From Breviolum minutum Mf 1.05b.01 (lineage: Eukaryota; Sar; Dinophyceae; Suessiales; Symbiodiniaceae), in assembly GCA_000507305.1 (NCBI GenBank), contig DF240062.1, forward strand, positions 64,748-128,747: a stretch of DNA of 64,000 nucleotides. Reading direction: 5' to 3'. Positions within the stretch are counted from its first letter, which is position 1. Every line of letters starts with the position of its first letter. The position numbers and the translations under genes were made by a program. Below the pieces are notes generated by a model. It was given only the letters and a program-made list of their open reading frames with translations, was not told the DNA's origin and searched no databases. Positions 41,149-50,765 of this stretch are shown here, piece by piece.

Positions 41149-41879
41149 GCTGCCTTAAAAAATAGGGCTTTCCTTGGCTTTCCAGCTACAGTATTTTGGT
41201 TTGATTGAAACACCAATGTACACCAGCAGGCCCTGTGAGGTTGTTTCATCTTACAAGGATGCAACTTTCCCCCAAAATTTGTGGCTTGACAAGAACAGAT
41301 GCTAGACTGGGTAAACTTAGGATCACAGGCGAGCTGTATTTTTTCACATCATGTTCTTATTTTCTCCAAATAGATTGGCACTAGAATTGCAAGTTTTTCC
41401 AACCCTTATAGCAGTTGGACCGCCAAAATCCGGGCCGTGAATCGTTCAAACAAGCGAAGTATGTAGGATTTCACTAGATGGGTGGATGAGATTCAACATG
41501 TTTGTTTTTTTTTGATAGTTGAAAATGCTGGTACTGCTGAAGGGTAAATGAACTTCAAGTTTTTTCTCCCACTGCTGTGCTGTTGTTCAGTGGGGAGGTC
41601 CCAATTTCAGTAGTGACCTGGCCATTCTGCGATTTTACGTGACCTTTTTTGGAATGGTGATCTAAATTTAAATCAGGGATCATTAGACTACCTAAAATTT
41701 AAGGGGGGGGAGTCTTCACAACGCAAATCTATGGCAAATTTGAGAATTTTCCCTTACAATTCGTGAATTGTTTGGGTTGGTAATATACCCTAGGGATCCA
41801 ATCACCTTCTGAGAGTGGTAATGGAACCTAAATTCCTTTCTGAGGAGGTGATTATACACCCCAATCATCATCTAACAAG
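41149..41879. other. No supported gene
   Basis: Only short frames. CTTCTGAGAGTGGTAATGG / CTTTCTGAGGAGGTGATT form a small imperfect repeat near 41806-41850. Confidence 0.3.
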
Positions 41880-42203
41880 GTGATTGGATCCCTAGGGATA
41901 ATGACCCCTGTAAATAACCCTAAATCAAAGGTTGATGTTTTTTCTGGACCTCCAAGACGGATTTTTAGGGATCAAGAATTTTTGGTCAAATGTTGCTTTC
42001 AAAATCACCAGGGAGTTGGTTATTTGTCACCAAAAAAAAAACTTGATGTCAAAAACACTTGGCACCCGGAACTGTTTAAGAACACCAGGGCGAAAAGCCG
42101 ACTCTCAGGGTCGGTGTGGCAAAATGCGTTTTTTTTTCTCACAAAAAAGGCCTTTTTGGTTTGCAGATTTTTAGCCGTCCGAACGGTAGACCTACAGGAG
42201 TAA
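41880..42203 (+). CDS. 107-codon frame, basic, unknown protein
   Basis: It reads NNPKSKVDVFSGPPRRIF, RDQEFLVKCCFQNHQGV and DVKNTWHPELFKNTRAKS, then LSGSVWQNAFFFLTKK. A second plus frame and a minus frame are also open, so the strand is not certain. Confidence 0.35.
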   Translation: MIGSLGIMTPVNNPKSKVDVFSGPPRRIFRDQEFLVKCCFQNHQGVGYLSPKKKLDVKNTWHPELFKNTRAKSRLSGSVWQNAFFFLTKKAFLVCRFLAVRTVDLQE

Positions 42204-42213
42204 GACTCTGGTA

Positions 42214-42299
42214 AACTGAGATTAGCAATGGAACATTGACAATTTTTAAGGGTGTATTTTCTCTTTGGAAATGCCATGTTAGTTTACAGGAAGGTACCT
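42214..42299. repeat. Family C/B relic
   Basis: TGGAACATTGACAATTTTTAAGGG...TGCCATGTTAGTTTACAGG. Confidence 0.45.
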
Positions 42300-42553
42300 T
42301 ATTTCAAATCATCATTTTCGGGGGTTGCTGTCAATTTTTCGTAGGGTGTACCCTGAATTCCATTGATGCCACATGTGCACACAATCCTGCACCACTTGGG
42401 ATCTATTCCCCTGAAAACTAGCATGGAACCCGATACCAGTTTTCATTTCCCCTGAAAATCCGTTTTGAAAAATACATCAATATTTGTCATAGTGGAAAAT
42501 TTTTCATACACCACTAGGATATAGCACTATGTCACTGCGGGTTTACATTTGTG

Positions 42554-42772
42554 TTAGGTGAAATGAAGTCGAAACAAGTGACACCTGCCATTCATCACGC
42601 TCACTGGCTCAACGCTGAAACAGCGTATACCCACGCCCTGGGCACCCGTGAGAGCCCGGTGCCCGGTGCCCCGTCGTATTTGAACAATGCGGGCCAACGA
42701 TGAAGGGCGGCTGGAAGCGCGGTCGCCATTGTCGATCGTACAGGACGTATTTTTTTCATTTTGGTGCTTCAT
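42554..42772 (-). CDS. 72-aa basic ORF in a GC-rich patch
   Basis: ATG at 42770-42772. It reads MKHQNEKNTSCTIDNGDR, ASSRPSSLARIVQIRRG, GHRALTGAQGVGIRCFS and SVMNGRCHLFRLH, to TAA. Codons are strongly G/C-ending and the 42600-42730 patch is visibly more GC-rich than its flanks. The Arg/Ser-rich N-terminus resembles a targeting or disordered segment. Not recognised. Confidence 0.45.
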   Translation of the reverse strand: MKHQNEKNTSCTIDNGDRASSRPSSLARIVQIRRGTGHRALTGAQGVGIRCFSVEPVSVMNGRCHLFRLHFT

Positions 42773-42909
42773 GGTCAGTTGGAGGGGGTGAAATTCGTGG
42801 CGAAAATGGGATCCCGATTGTAAGGATTGTTAGTAAGTTGGATTTTTATTGACTCCTGTAAGTTGCAAAAAGTCCCCTTAGATTGGTAATTGCAATTTGT
42901 GAAAATTTG

Positions 42910-43010
42910 GGTACCCTCGGGAGGGTACCCTAGCTGTCATTCACCAAATGTTTTTTTTCATATTGCCCTCTATAACCCATACATGGTTGGTATTTGTTGG
43001 TAACTAGGAT
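42910..43010. repeat. Family L repeat
   Basis: GGTACCCTAGCTGTCATTC and TATAACCCATACATGGTTGGTA. Relative at 56791-56880. Confidence 0.65.
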
Positions 43011-43143
43011 ATTCTTCCAACCCAATGATATTCCTTTTGATGATTCTGGTGGTGGTTGGAAGTGTTAGGGGGGGAAAGGGGGGAAGGTTTAAACAAATCC
43101 TCGGCTGACATAACTGGTGAAGCGTGAATGAATTTAAGCGGCT

Positions 43144-43359
43144 TCACTTAAGAGAAACTTGAGATACTTTCAGAAAAATGTTTCGGGATGTTCCTTCGAA
43201 CAAGTAGAAAACCACAAAAGCCATCATGTTCCATGATGATTTTGAAATCTCAGTTGGTTCGTGAAACACTTTACTATGAATGCCCTCACTAGGAACCAAA
43301 CATAGTACCCTATACATCCAGTCACACCTTTTGGGGAAGGTATTTGAATCCCCATTCAC
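43144..43359 (-). CDS. 71-aa ORF with ATG, unknown protein
   Basis: ATG at 43357-43359, stop TGA. It reads MNGDSNTFPKRCDWMYR, SEGIHSKVFHEPTEISK and NMMAFVVFYLFEGTSR. One short hydrophobic stretch. No repeat content and no clear splice sites. Confidence 0.42.
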   Translation of the reverse strand: MNGDSNTFPKRCDWMYRVLCLVPSEGIHSKVFHEPTEISKSSWNMMAFVVFYLFEGTSRNIFLKVSQVSLK

Positions 43360-43498
43360 ATCTCTTGAGGCGCGGTTCTTAGGGGTTCCAAACTCACACC
43401 GAAGCTCACCAGACCAGGTATGACTGGAGGATGGCGACTACATGTCTAGGGTTACCACGAAGCATCTTGCTAAATAGCTTGATGGTCACCAAACCAAA

Positions 43499-43620
43499 TC
43501 AGGTACCTAAAATGGAGGAGTCCTCACCGTGATCTAAGCTCTATGGATACGGCTTATGTAAGGGAAAACCCACCCCAAAAATAGCCGAAAATAAGGTTCA
43601 GGATCAGGATTCCTCCAGTG
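43499..43620. repeat. Family F foldback
   Basis: CAGGTACCTAAAATGGAGGA...GGTTCAGGATCAGGATTCCTCC. Confidence 0.75.
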
Positions 43621-43660
43621 ATGATAGGGTGAACTCTGAGACTTCAACTCTTGAGGCAAG

Positions 43661-43806
43661 CCATTCAAGGCGGGCCCCTACGATCGTTTCAAATGGAGTG
43701 ACATGTTTAGCCCCTATAGATGGGTGAAAATACATGGGTAACTGGGGTTATTTCACCCCCATAAGTGGAGATATGGGACCCGTACTTATAACTGGTACGG
43801 CCCCAC
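43661..43806. repeat. Family J foldback
   Basis: GGCGGGCCCCTACGATCG at the left. TAAGTGGAGATATGGGACC and ACTTATAACTGG inside. GGCCCCACC at the right. Confidence 0.65.
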
Positions 43807-44050
43807 CTTGTTCTTCACCCAGGTCTTGTTTCAAACTTTGCCAAATTTGAACACAGACACCAAAACATCAACAAAAAGAAAACAAAATAGATTTTCGAAA
43901 GTGGAAAATTGCATGGATCACACCAATTTTTCCAACCCTTGAAAATTCACCTACAGCCGCTCAACCAGAAACTAGGTGGTAGTGGTGGTTTGATTTTTTT
44001 CAAGCAGATGAACTCATTCTTTGCGATTATATTTCTGGAAAAAAAAACAC

Positions 44051-44262
44051 CCCAGGAAACCATGTTTTCACCAATTTTTTTTGCATCTGGCCAAATTGGG
44101 AACGACCAAAACCCGCCACAACCGTAAACTTCGCACAAGGAAGCGCGGGACTTTGTACGGTCTGCGGATTTGAAGCTTCCCGCGCACCGGGGTGCCTTCG
44201 ATTTGTTTTTTTTTTGTTGTGTGGGGGGGGTTTGTGAACCTCTCCCTGCTGGCAATTCTTTT
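44051..44262 (-). CDS. Exon ending at GTGTTT donor, unknown protein
   Basis: The frame reads KNCQQGEVHKPPPHNKK, RHPGAREASNPQTVQSP, ALPCAKFTVVAGFGRSQ and FGQMQKKLVKTWF, then GG|GTGTTTTTT. G/C-ending codons dominate (CCG CAG ACC, CCC GCG CTT, GTG GCG). Its 5' side abuts the family H element. A second minus frame (43947-44255) is the competitor. Confidence 0.42.
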
Positions 44263-44265
44263 GTG

Positions 44266-44352
44266 CCCTCCTTGGGATGATTAAGCGACCCTTTGAAAGG
44301 CGAATCGTGACCTCCAAATAAGGGATAAAAGGGTCACGACTTGAATCACCAG
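44266..44352. repeat. Family H foldback, diverged
   Basis: TGGGATGATTAAGCGACCCTTT...GGTCACGACTTGAATCACC. Confidence 0.6.
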
Positions 44353-44362
44353 GCTTGTGATA

Positions 44363-44581
44363 CTGTTAATGGAAGAAATCCGGCGATCACCAGTTGAGGT
44401 TGGCAGTTCATGTACACCCTGGAAGATTAACAAGGTTCACCTACAAATCACCCATTTGGAAAGGAAAATCATCTTCCAAACCTCCATGATTATGTTCCAT
44501 GTTAATCTTCAGGGGTGTACCATTATTTCCAGGGTTTTATACTGGCCCAGGTGGTTCGCAGGATTTCTGAACCATCAACAG
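44363..44581. repeat. Family A foldback interrupted by family B/C
   Basis: The left family A arm CTGTTAATGGAAGAAATCC and right arm GCAGGATTTCTGAACCATCAACAG are separated by a complete second element at 44412-44520. Confidence 0.9.
44412..44520. repeat. Nested foldback GTACACCCTGGAAGATTAACA
   Basis: GTACACCCTGGAAGATTAAC and GTTAATCTTCAGGGGTGTAC are inverted. The centre shares GGAAAATCATCTTCCAAACC with family B. Confidence 0.9.
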
Positions 44582-44859
44582 AATTGGGAGAGCGATTTTT
44601 TTGGGTCGCCAGGGATGAGGGGTATTTTCCGGGAACCTAAATGAGGAACGTTTCAGAACCCCAGAATTCTCAAATTTCACAGGGTAGATTGACAATTCAC
44701 ATTGTACTCATAACTAAATTTTTGAATCACTTATATTTTACTTGTGTTTCTTTCAAGGATGTTGTGATTTTTTGAAAGGATGGATGATGGATTTGAAAAA
44801 AACACATCGACTGCAGCATAGGGTTGTATTCTACATATAGTTATCGCAGAATCATACTG

Positions 44860-44885
44860 TAATATTTATATATATATATACACCA
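44860..44885. repeat. TA tract
   Basis: Short ATATATATATATA run. Confidence 0.8.
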
Positions 44886-45119
44886 TAGAATGACAGAATT
44901 ATATAGACTGTCCTACAATTTATGTAATTCATATACGTAAGATCCCTTTGGTGAAAAGGACAGGTGTTTGTTTCTCTCTAGACTGGATTGGAAAAAAGAT
45001 AGGTGTTTCTTATCATTTTTTGTCGGAAGAAAAGACACACGAGCAACCATGCTAGGATCATCATCCTAGTGAGAAAACCGGGTGAACATGACTCATGACC
45101 CTGGAGCAAGATTTCGTAA

Positions 45120-45340
45120 TTGTCGTGCTGGGATTACCATCCAACCATCGAGAATCCATTATATTCATATTTCTCGGGTTTGTTCAAATTTCCTTTTGAC
45201 CTCCTAATTCTACCATGTTTTTTTCACCATTTGGGACATTTATTTTGCCACTTTTTTCAAGCATCCAAGAGTCCATGTCATATGAATCGTGGTAAATTCT
45301 ATCACAACAACGAAACAAATTTGGTTGGAACAAACATCGG
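45120..45340 (+). CDS. Exon candidate ending at GTATGT donor
   Basis: It reads SCWDYHPTIENPLYSYFS, FDLLILPCFFHHLGHLF and NRGKFYHNNETNLVG, ending at a near-ideal donor ATCG|GTATGT about 13 bases before the family A element. The middle is very hydrophobic. No start codon. Confidence 0.37.
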
Positions 45341-45352
45341 TATGTCTTCATA

Positions 45353-45463
45353 CTGTTGATGGAAGAAATCCGGCTAACCAGTTGAGGTTGGTAGTTTATC
45401 CCCTTGTTTACAGGGTTTTAGCACCATCCCAGGTGGTGATCGCCGGATTTCTTCCATCCACAG
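45353..45463. repeat. Family A foldback
   Basis: CTGTTGATGGAAGAAATCC...GCCGGATTTCTTCCATCCACAG, TA on both sides. Confidence 0.93.
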
Positions 45464-45529
45464 TAGCAACTCTTGGGGGGAATCGGTTCTTTTAGAACCG
45501 AACAGACCTTTTGGAGGAGTAAGGTCAAA

Positions 45530-45629
45530 GTTACCCCTCGGAGAGCTAATATGACTAGCTGGAAAGTCCACCCCTATTTGGAAAAGGTGATTTTCCAGCT
45601 AGCCATGTTAGTTTTCAAGGGGGGTATAG
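45530..45629. repeat. Family B foldback
   Basis: TACCCCTCGGAGAGCTAATATGACTAGCTGGAAA... mirrored by TTTCCAGCTAGCCATGTTAG...AGGGGGGTA. Confidence 0.8.
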
Positions 45630-45702
45630 TTTTGGGGTGTTAGACTTGCTTTTTGGGGTTTACAGTGAAGTGGGATTTGTTCATCCCACACAGATGTTCC
45701 CT

Positions 45703-45782
45703 TTGAGGATCATCCCAGGACTTGTACGGGGTTTGTAACCCCCTGAACTAACCCCTTCCTAAGTCAAGTGATCCTCCAAGTG
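45703..45782. repeat. Family E foldback, short form
   Basis: TTGAGGATCATCCCAGGACTTG...AAGTGATCCTCCAAGTG. Confidence 0.75.
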
Positions 45783-45914
45783 CCGGGGTTTCCTCATTTT
45801 TTCTCGACCAACATTTTGGCGATTTTGATAAAACATCCGGGGTGTTTTTGTGAAGCGAAGATGAAACAAAATTCTAGGGTCGAAACTCACATTGGTTCCC
45901 CCATCAACCCAATA

Positions 45915-46000
45915 GTAGCGGTTTATATATAGCCATTATGAGGATTCCCGTCATTAAAGGTAGGATGACCATCTCCCATATAGGGAGTGATCGACCATGG
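45915..46000. repeat. Family K repeat
   Basis: ATTATGAGGATTCCCGTCATTAAAGG and GGATGACCATCTCCC. Confidence 0.55.
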
Positions 46001-47147
46001 CACATATACATCTGGGCCAATTTCACCTCTGGCATGGTGGTGAACCATAAGTGAGGGGCACCCCAAAAATGCCCAAAAAATTCAGATTTAGGAAAAACAA
46101 TGTCTTTTAGAATGGTTCTTAGTTATGAGCTGAACCAGGGATATAGGAAATGACGAGCAAATGAGCCACCAGATCGGGTTGACGATCCATGATTTTCTAT
46201 ACAAGGGTCAGAAAATGCGAGTTGCCCTTTCCAGGATGCAGTTTTCTCATGGAAAAGTGAAGGGTTTTACGTTGGATTGATCCCATTTTGACATGTCCAA
46301 GACAATCCATGCCGACCTCGTAATCTAAATGTGTGAATGTATATGAGTGAAAACTGATTCCAAGAATTGCCTACAAACTTGGTTCAAGTGAATGTCAAGT
46401 TTACCCACATACATTGCCTTTTTGTCAATGCCCTCAATAATCATGGGAGTTTACGGCTACCACCAAATGCCACCCCAAGAAAGCAGGCCTTATATAGGGG
46501 TTATGAAGCCCATCAATGTCCTGTAATAATCCATAATAGTCCCCTGATAAGGTCTTGATTTTCTTGGGAAACGCTGGGGGAGTGTGCTGACGGTGGTCAT
46601 TTGATAACTGGAGGTTTTAAACAGTTTTTTTCCTTTCCATCCCCATTGGAAGATTCCCTTTTGACGAATATTGAAACAAACACATTGAAATCATTGAAGC
46701 TACCACCGTCTTAATAAGTATTATTTCGGTGCTTTTAAGAACTTGGATATACGGTGTTTTTTATTTTACACGGATCAATGGCCTGTGTATACGGTAGATA
46801 CATGTAAATGTATGTAAACAATATATGTATACGTATAGTATATAGGATGTCTACTAATTACTAAACTGGTTCTGATCTTTCAGCATACACATTTATAGTC
46901 TATAGTGAATATCCATTTTCCTTGGTCTGGAAACATTCCCTCAGCATGTCATCCTGAGCTGTCAAAGCTCGGCAGAGCGTCCCCCAAAATGTTTTCTTTT
47001 GAACATCAACCCTAGGGTCTTTAACAAAAACATGATGTTACCCTGGAACTAACATCATCCCATTCCAGCGGGGCGACTTTTGAGTGGATGATTTTCCGGT
47101 TCCTTCCTAAGGGGAAAATAACAACGTGATTGTTTTTCTGAAGGGTA
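46001..47147. other. No firmly supported gene; repeat relics
   Basis: A family I relic (46118-46200, GACGAGCAAATGAGCCACC), a family D relic (46604-46712), a B relic (47037-47113) and TATG-rich DNA at 46790-46860. A frame at 46367-46558 (VNVKFTHIHCLFVNAL) is weak. Confidence 0.35.
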
Positions 47148-47375
47148 GTGGTTCGTTTGTACCACCGAGACATTAACCGAAGAAAGACCCGAAAAAGTCT
47201 AACTTTACTTGGTTTTTTGGACGTCGAAGAGGTATACGTTCCTCCTGTGTCAGCTTGGAAAATAGTACGTGCCTCGTCCTTTACGGCGATAGAACTTGAA
47301 GCGGTGACGAAAAGAAGGACAAAAAGAAACGGCGATGGGACTCGAAACTGTTTGTTTGGGTCGTATAAAAGGTGA
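47148..47375 (+). CDS. 75-codon basic frame, unknown protein
   Basis: It reads VRLYHRDINRRKTRKSL, TLLGFLDVEEVYVPPVS, AWKIVRASSFTAIELEA and TKRRTKRNGDGTRNC, to TGA just past a possible AAAG|GTGATT donor. No repeat content. The Arg/Lys clusters at both ends could bind nucleic acid, but no motif is recognised. No ATG in this segment. Confidence 0.5.
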   Translation: MVRLYHRDINRRKTRKSLTLLGFLDVEEVYVPPVSAWKIVRASSFTAIELEAVTKRRTKRNGDGTRNCLFGSYKR

Positions 47376-47578
47376 TTTTCATAGCCTTTCTTACTATAGA
47401 TTGTGAAACCGGGTCCATTGAAAATTTCAGCAATCCCTGAAACCTTAACCCAAGATTGGGTGTGATTTCCCCTCCCAGGATGCTAGCACAAAATCTCTTG
47501 GTCACCACTGGTCACATGACATTCGTCACACTGGACATTGACTGGCATATTGGGAGAGATTGCCAGAGCCAAACGTAG

Positions 47579-47703
47579 ATAACCACCCAAAGTTTAATAT
47601 AGCGCCGGGAAAAATGGTGGTTGGAGGACGATCCTTTCAGAAGTAGGGGCCCTTTGTAACTTTTCAGGGCTAAACTCGCTGAAAAAACTTCAGGAGGGTA
47701 TTT
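47579..47703. repeat. Family B foldback, expanded
   Basis: AACCACCCAAAGTTTAATATAGC...GGTTGGAGGACGATCCTTTC...CTTCAGGAGGGTA. Confidence 0.65.
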
Positions 47704-47743
47704 CAGAGGAAGGGTTTCCCATGATTTAACTGGCTGGTGTGTA

Positions 47744-47835
47744 CCGTGATGAGCAAATGAGCAGCCTGCATGGTCATTTTCCGCCTAGCAAATGACGAGA
47801 ACATGAGCAACCAAATGAGCAACTGCTTAAGGGTC
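47744..47835. repeat. Family I repeat
   Basis: GATGAGCAAATGAGCAGCC and AATGACGAGAACATGAGC. Compare 50793-50895. Confidence 0.45.
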
Positions 47836-47956
47836 CACCATAAGAACCTTGTTACATGGGAAAATCAACCCTAAAGATTGACAGGTATTGTCTCTTGGTG
47901 ATGTAGGGTTTCTCCTATTTTTAGGGTTGTTTCAGGTGATTATGGCAAACCCTGGG

Positions 47957-48068
47957 TTTACATATGTTTTTTTGGGGTTCACGAACCAACTTCTCTGGTT
48001 GACCCGGATGTTTCTTGCCCTTTCCAACTTGACCAACCACCCAACTTTGACGACCGGTGACGGCCGGT
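47957..48068 (-). CDS. Exon candidate ending at GTAAAC donor
   Basis: After GTTGCCTAG the frame reads HRPSPVVKVGWLVKLERA, RNIRVNQRSWFVNPKK and TY|GTAAAC. G/C-ending codons are common. The plus-strand frame at 47888-48070 is the competitor. Confidence 0.33.
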
Positions 48069-48193
48069 GACTAGGCAACTCAAACATTTTTTGGAAGTTT
48101 CACCCTCAATCCATGGGGAAATGTTCATCCAATTTGACGATAGAGCAAAATACTTTTTTCAAATGGGTTGGCAAAAAAACCACCAACTATAGC
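48066..48193. repeat. Family D repeat
   Basis: CTCAATCCATGGGGAAATG, ATCCAATTTGACGATAG and GGCAAAAAAACCACCAACTA. Confidence 0.65.
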
Positions 48194-48223
48194 TACCTAA
48201 ATGGCTAGCCATTACATTACGGA

Positions 48224-48398
48224 GTGATCACGAAAAATCCTGGGAAGCTCAATCCTCCAAGCGTTGAGTTTAAACGTCCCAACCCAAGGCTGGAGTTGTG
48301 CCATGCCAACTCAGCTGCCAGTATTGCTACCACCTGCCCCAGCCTCACCAGCATCAGCCGAACTGCTGTGCCTTGGACAACTGCCGGTTGCCGAAAAA
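48224..48398 (+). CDS. Exon candidate, Ala/Ser/Thr-rich
   Basis: It reads KNPGKLNPPSVEFKRPN, PRLELCHANSAASIATT, CPSLTSISRTAVPWTTA. G/C-ending codons are the rule (AGG CTG GAG, CCC AGC CTC ACC AGC ATC AGC). The frame nominally continues through a T tract and a TA tract to 48754, giving 176 codons, but only the first third looks real. An open minus frame (LVRLGQVVAILAAELAW) competes. Confidence 0.42.
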
Positions 48399-48587
48399 AC
48401 GCGTTTTTTTTTCCCGAAAGAAAATGGATAGCACATATATTCCCCAAAGAAAGAAATTTAATCAAACAAAAATTAGCGGTGGAAATTTGTTGCGTATTTT
48501 TTAGTTTAAGTTCCAACACTTTTTTTGGTGTAGGATGTCTTTTATGTGGAAAAAACATCATTTTCCTTTGGAAATCTACCTACTTAA

Positions 48588-48674
48588 ATATATATATATA
48601 TATATATACATATATTATATATATTATATATTATATATATAATATGTTATATATATTTATATATATATATATAC
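48588..48674. repeat. TA-rich dinucleotide tract
   Basis: Long TATATA runs with TATTATATAT interruptions. Confidence 0.95.
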
Positions 48675-48691
48675 GTATACACCTGGAACCC

Positions 48692-48932
48692 CAAATGACC
48701 CTAGTTTTGATTGAAAAGGGCCTTGTTTTGCAGGGTTTTTTGGACCAAAAATAGAGGACAGAGACGTTCCAGGTAGTGTGTATATATATACAGTGTATAC
48801 ATTGATTATTATCATTATAAATGTTTCAGTATATTTGTTCATCAAACCAGCTTGAGTTTTTGCCACCCTCCGAGACACTTGGGGCCCCGCGCCCCAGAAT
48901 TCATTGAACCCAACCACTTCCCTCAATGACAA
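48692..48932 (-). CDS. Two coding-like pieces around a TA tract
   Basis: The 5' piece reads LREVVGFNEFWGAGPQV, SRRVAKTQAGLMNKYTE. After a TA/TG tract the 3' piece reads GTSLSSIFGPKNPAKQG and QSKLGSFGVPG before CCAG|GTGTAT. The frame is continuous, but the middle is probably intronic. Unknown protein. Confidence 0.4.
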
Positions 48933-49055
48933 CCAGGGGAGTTTCCAATTTCCTTTTAGGATAACAAGGACACCTGCCTAAAAAAATCGTTCCCGTTCCA
49001 AGGGCTCATTTAAAAAGAGCATATTTTGGAGGAGATCACAGAATGCAAACATATG

Positions 49056-49170
49056 TACCCTCCCGTGAAACTAACATGTTTCGCACCTGAAAATGGCTGT
49101 TTGAAAGACTATTTTCATTTTGGGTCCCGGCCTCAGGGGCGAACCTGTTTTTCACTGCAGGGAGGGTAGC
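49056..49170. repeat. Family B foldback
   Basis: TACCCTCCCGTGAAACTAACATG...CACTGCAGGGAGGGTA. Confidence 0.8.
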
Positions 49171-49211
49171 GACCAAGTGTAGGACCCCCCGAATGGGCAT
49201 TGAGGGTAGGT

Positions 49212-49340
49212 CACTTGGAGGATCATCCCTCAGTGGATGTATACGTAGTTAAGAGCCCATGGTGATCCTAAGTGCCCTAAGGATGGCGTTGCGGGACCCC
49301 TTCCGAACTGTCCAAATGGCTTATAAATGGGGGTTTACCA
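49212..49340. repeat. Family E-related repeat
   Basis: CACTTGGAGGATCATCCCTC, GTGGATGTATACGTAG, CCCTAAGGATGGC. Confidence 0.6.
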
Positions 49341-49411
49341 ACTGCGACGATGTTTTCCAAGTAGGGTTCACCCAGAGCCTTTTTTCAGGAAAGCGCAGGT
49401 TTTCGTGAAAT

Positions 49412-49606
49412 GTGTTTGTTCACGTTACTGAATTTAGAGACACACCAAATTGGCAAAAAATCTTGAGAAAGAAGATGATAGATGTGGGGAAATTTGCGTA
49501 CCCTAAGAATCATGGGATCTCAAGTCATTGGTGGTTTGGAGATCCAATTCCGAACCCTGTGAAAAACAGAGTCATTCAACCTTCTTTGTTGGAGGGTGCT
49601 TCATGA
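49412..49606 (+). CDS. 64-codon frame enclosing an inverted repeat arm
   Basis: It reads FVHVTEFRDTPNWQKIL, RKKMIDVGKFAYPKNHG and FGDPIPNPVKNRVIQPS, then LLEGAS and TGA. A 16-bp arm TACCCTAAGAATCATG (49499-49514) lies inside the frame, and its exact complement (49602-49617) overlaps the stop. The last third may therefore be element DNA. Otherwise it reads as a good exon. Confidence 0.4.
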   Translation: MFVHVTEFRDTPNWQKILRKKMIDVGKFAYPKNHGISSHWWFGDPIPNPVKNRVIQPSLLEGAS

Positions 49607-49664
49607 TTCTTAGGGTAGTAATGCATTGTTTAGGTAGGTGACCCCCGCAACGAAATGGGATTCT

Positions 49665-49808
49665 CCACTTGGAGGATCATCCAAGCTATTAAGTGGTCCC
49701 CATTTACAACCATAAAAAGGCCATGTAAGGGAGGGGTACCACAACCCGATCCTTAGGGGACTTACAATCAGCATGGTTCTTAGCCACTTTTACATTCACT
49801 GGGATGAT
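49665..49808. repeat. Family E foldback
   Basis: CACTTGGAGGATCATCC...CTTAGGGGACTTAC...TGGGATGATTCC. Confidence 0.75.
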
Positions 49809-50007
49809 TCCAAGAAAATGATAACACACCCCGATATCGCACACCACTGGCAATCCCCCGTTGGCCAATTTTTAAAAGGAATCCCTTAAAAATAGCCTGT
49901 TGGTAAAGGTTTTTTCGGGGTGTCTTCCAGTTCGGTGTGTTGAAACAACCATAGAATGATCCCCGGGTCGCATGCCGATGCCATCCTGACACCCCAGGTG
50001 TCCTCAC
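49780..50007 (-). CDS. 75-codon frame, unknown protein
   Basis: It reads GVSGWHRHATRGSFYGC, FNTPNWKTPRKNLYQQ, FLLKIGQRGIASGVRYR and GVLSFSW. The 3' end overlaps the family E right arm, with a GAAT|GTAAAA donor there. No ATG. Gly/Arg/Trp content is unusual but not from a simple repeat. Confidence 0.38.
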   Translation of the reverse strand: MRTPGVSGWHRHATRGSFYGCFNTPNWKTPRKNLYQQAIFKGFLLKIGQRGIASGVRYRGVLSFSWNHPSECKSG

Positions 50008-50106
50008 TGGGTTTTGGGAGGAGCCTTGAACCGCTCCGTTCGTTCCGTCACTTGGGGTGGTTGAAGTTCAGGTGGATGAATTTCAGTGATCAAAAATCAT
50101 GGTGAA

Positions 50107-50325
50107 GACATGGGAATTCTTTATTTGGATCATCCTAAAGACCAGCCACTTTGTTTGCTCTTGGACTTCCAGGGTTTCACTAACTTGGACTTTTACTAAA
50201 AATGTGTGAGATTCCATTTGGGTGTTTCCAAAAACAGTGAAACACCCCAAAGTGGATGGGTTTATAATGGAAAACCCTATCAAAATGGATGATTTGGGGG
50301 GAAAACCCACCATTTTTCAGGACAA
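50107..50325. repeat. Family G repeat, copy 2 (inverted)
   Basis: 50112-50210 equals the reverse complement of 34301-34399 at all 99 positions. The following part has a 13-base insertion relative to copy 1 and several changes. Confidence 0.95.
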
Positions 50326-50418
50326 ACCCATATAGTGATTCGGGCCACTTTTTAGGTGATTCCTCCGATGGGTGGGCCCATTGAGCAGTAAACCCCAAAA
50401 GCCCCGTCCCGTTGCTTT

Positions 50419-50535
50419 GGGTTATATAGAGGATTATACTACCTAGGTATGTAGGGATTATTTCATAAACCAGTACAATCGTCCCTGTGAAACAACCAAG
50501 ATTTCATGGAAAGTAAGGCCGTTTGTTTTTGGTGG
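50419..50535. repeat. Family M repeat
   Basis: GGGATTATTTCATAAACCAGTA...CCAAGATTTCATGGAAAGTAA. Relative at 57181-57300. Confidence 0.55.
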
Positions 50536-50589
50536 CTGAACTTGTCCCACAGCCGCCTTAAGAAGGTTTCCTAATAAAATGAATAACCT

Positions 50590-50735
50590 TCACGGTGGGC
50601 TCCTATGATCGTTTTACATGGAATTATGGGGGCCCTATAAGTAGGGTCAAAGAACTCCAGGGAAACCCATTTATTTTCGTCATTTACAAGGGGCCCCATG
50701 TCACTCCATTCGCAACGATCGGGTCGGCCCACCTT
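50590..50735. repeat. Family J foldback
   Basis: GGTGGGCTCCTATGATCGTTTTACATGG...CCATGTCACTCCATTCG...GGCCCACC. Confidence 0.7.
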
Positions 50736-50765
50736 GTTGTAGCCTTAGTAGAGGTTTCCAAGGTC

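Noticed and set aside
48224..48754. The longest ORF (176 codons) as one protein
   Set aside because: Its last two thirds translate a T tract and a long TA tract. Only the first 58 or so codons are kept as an exon.
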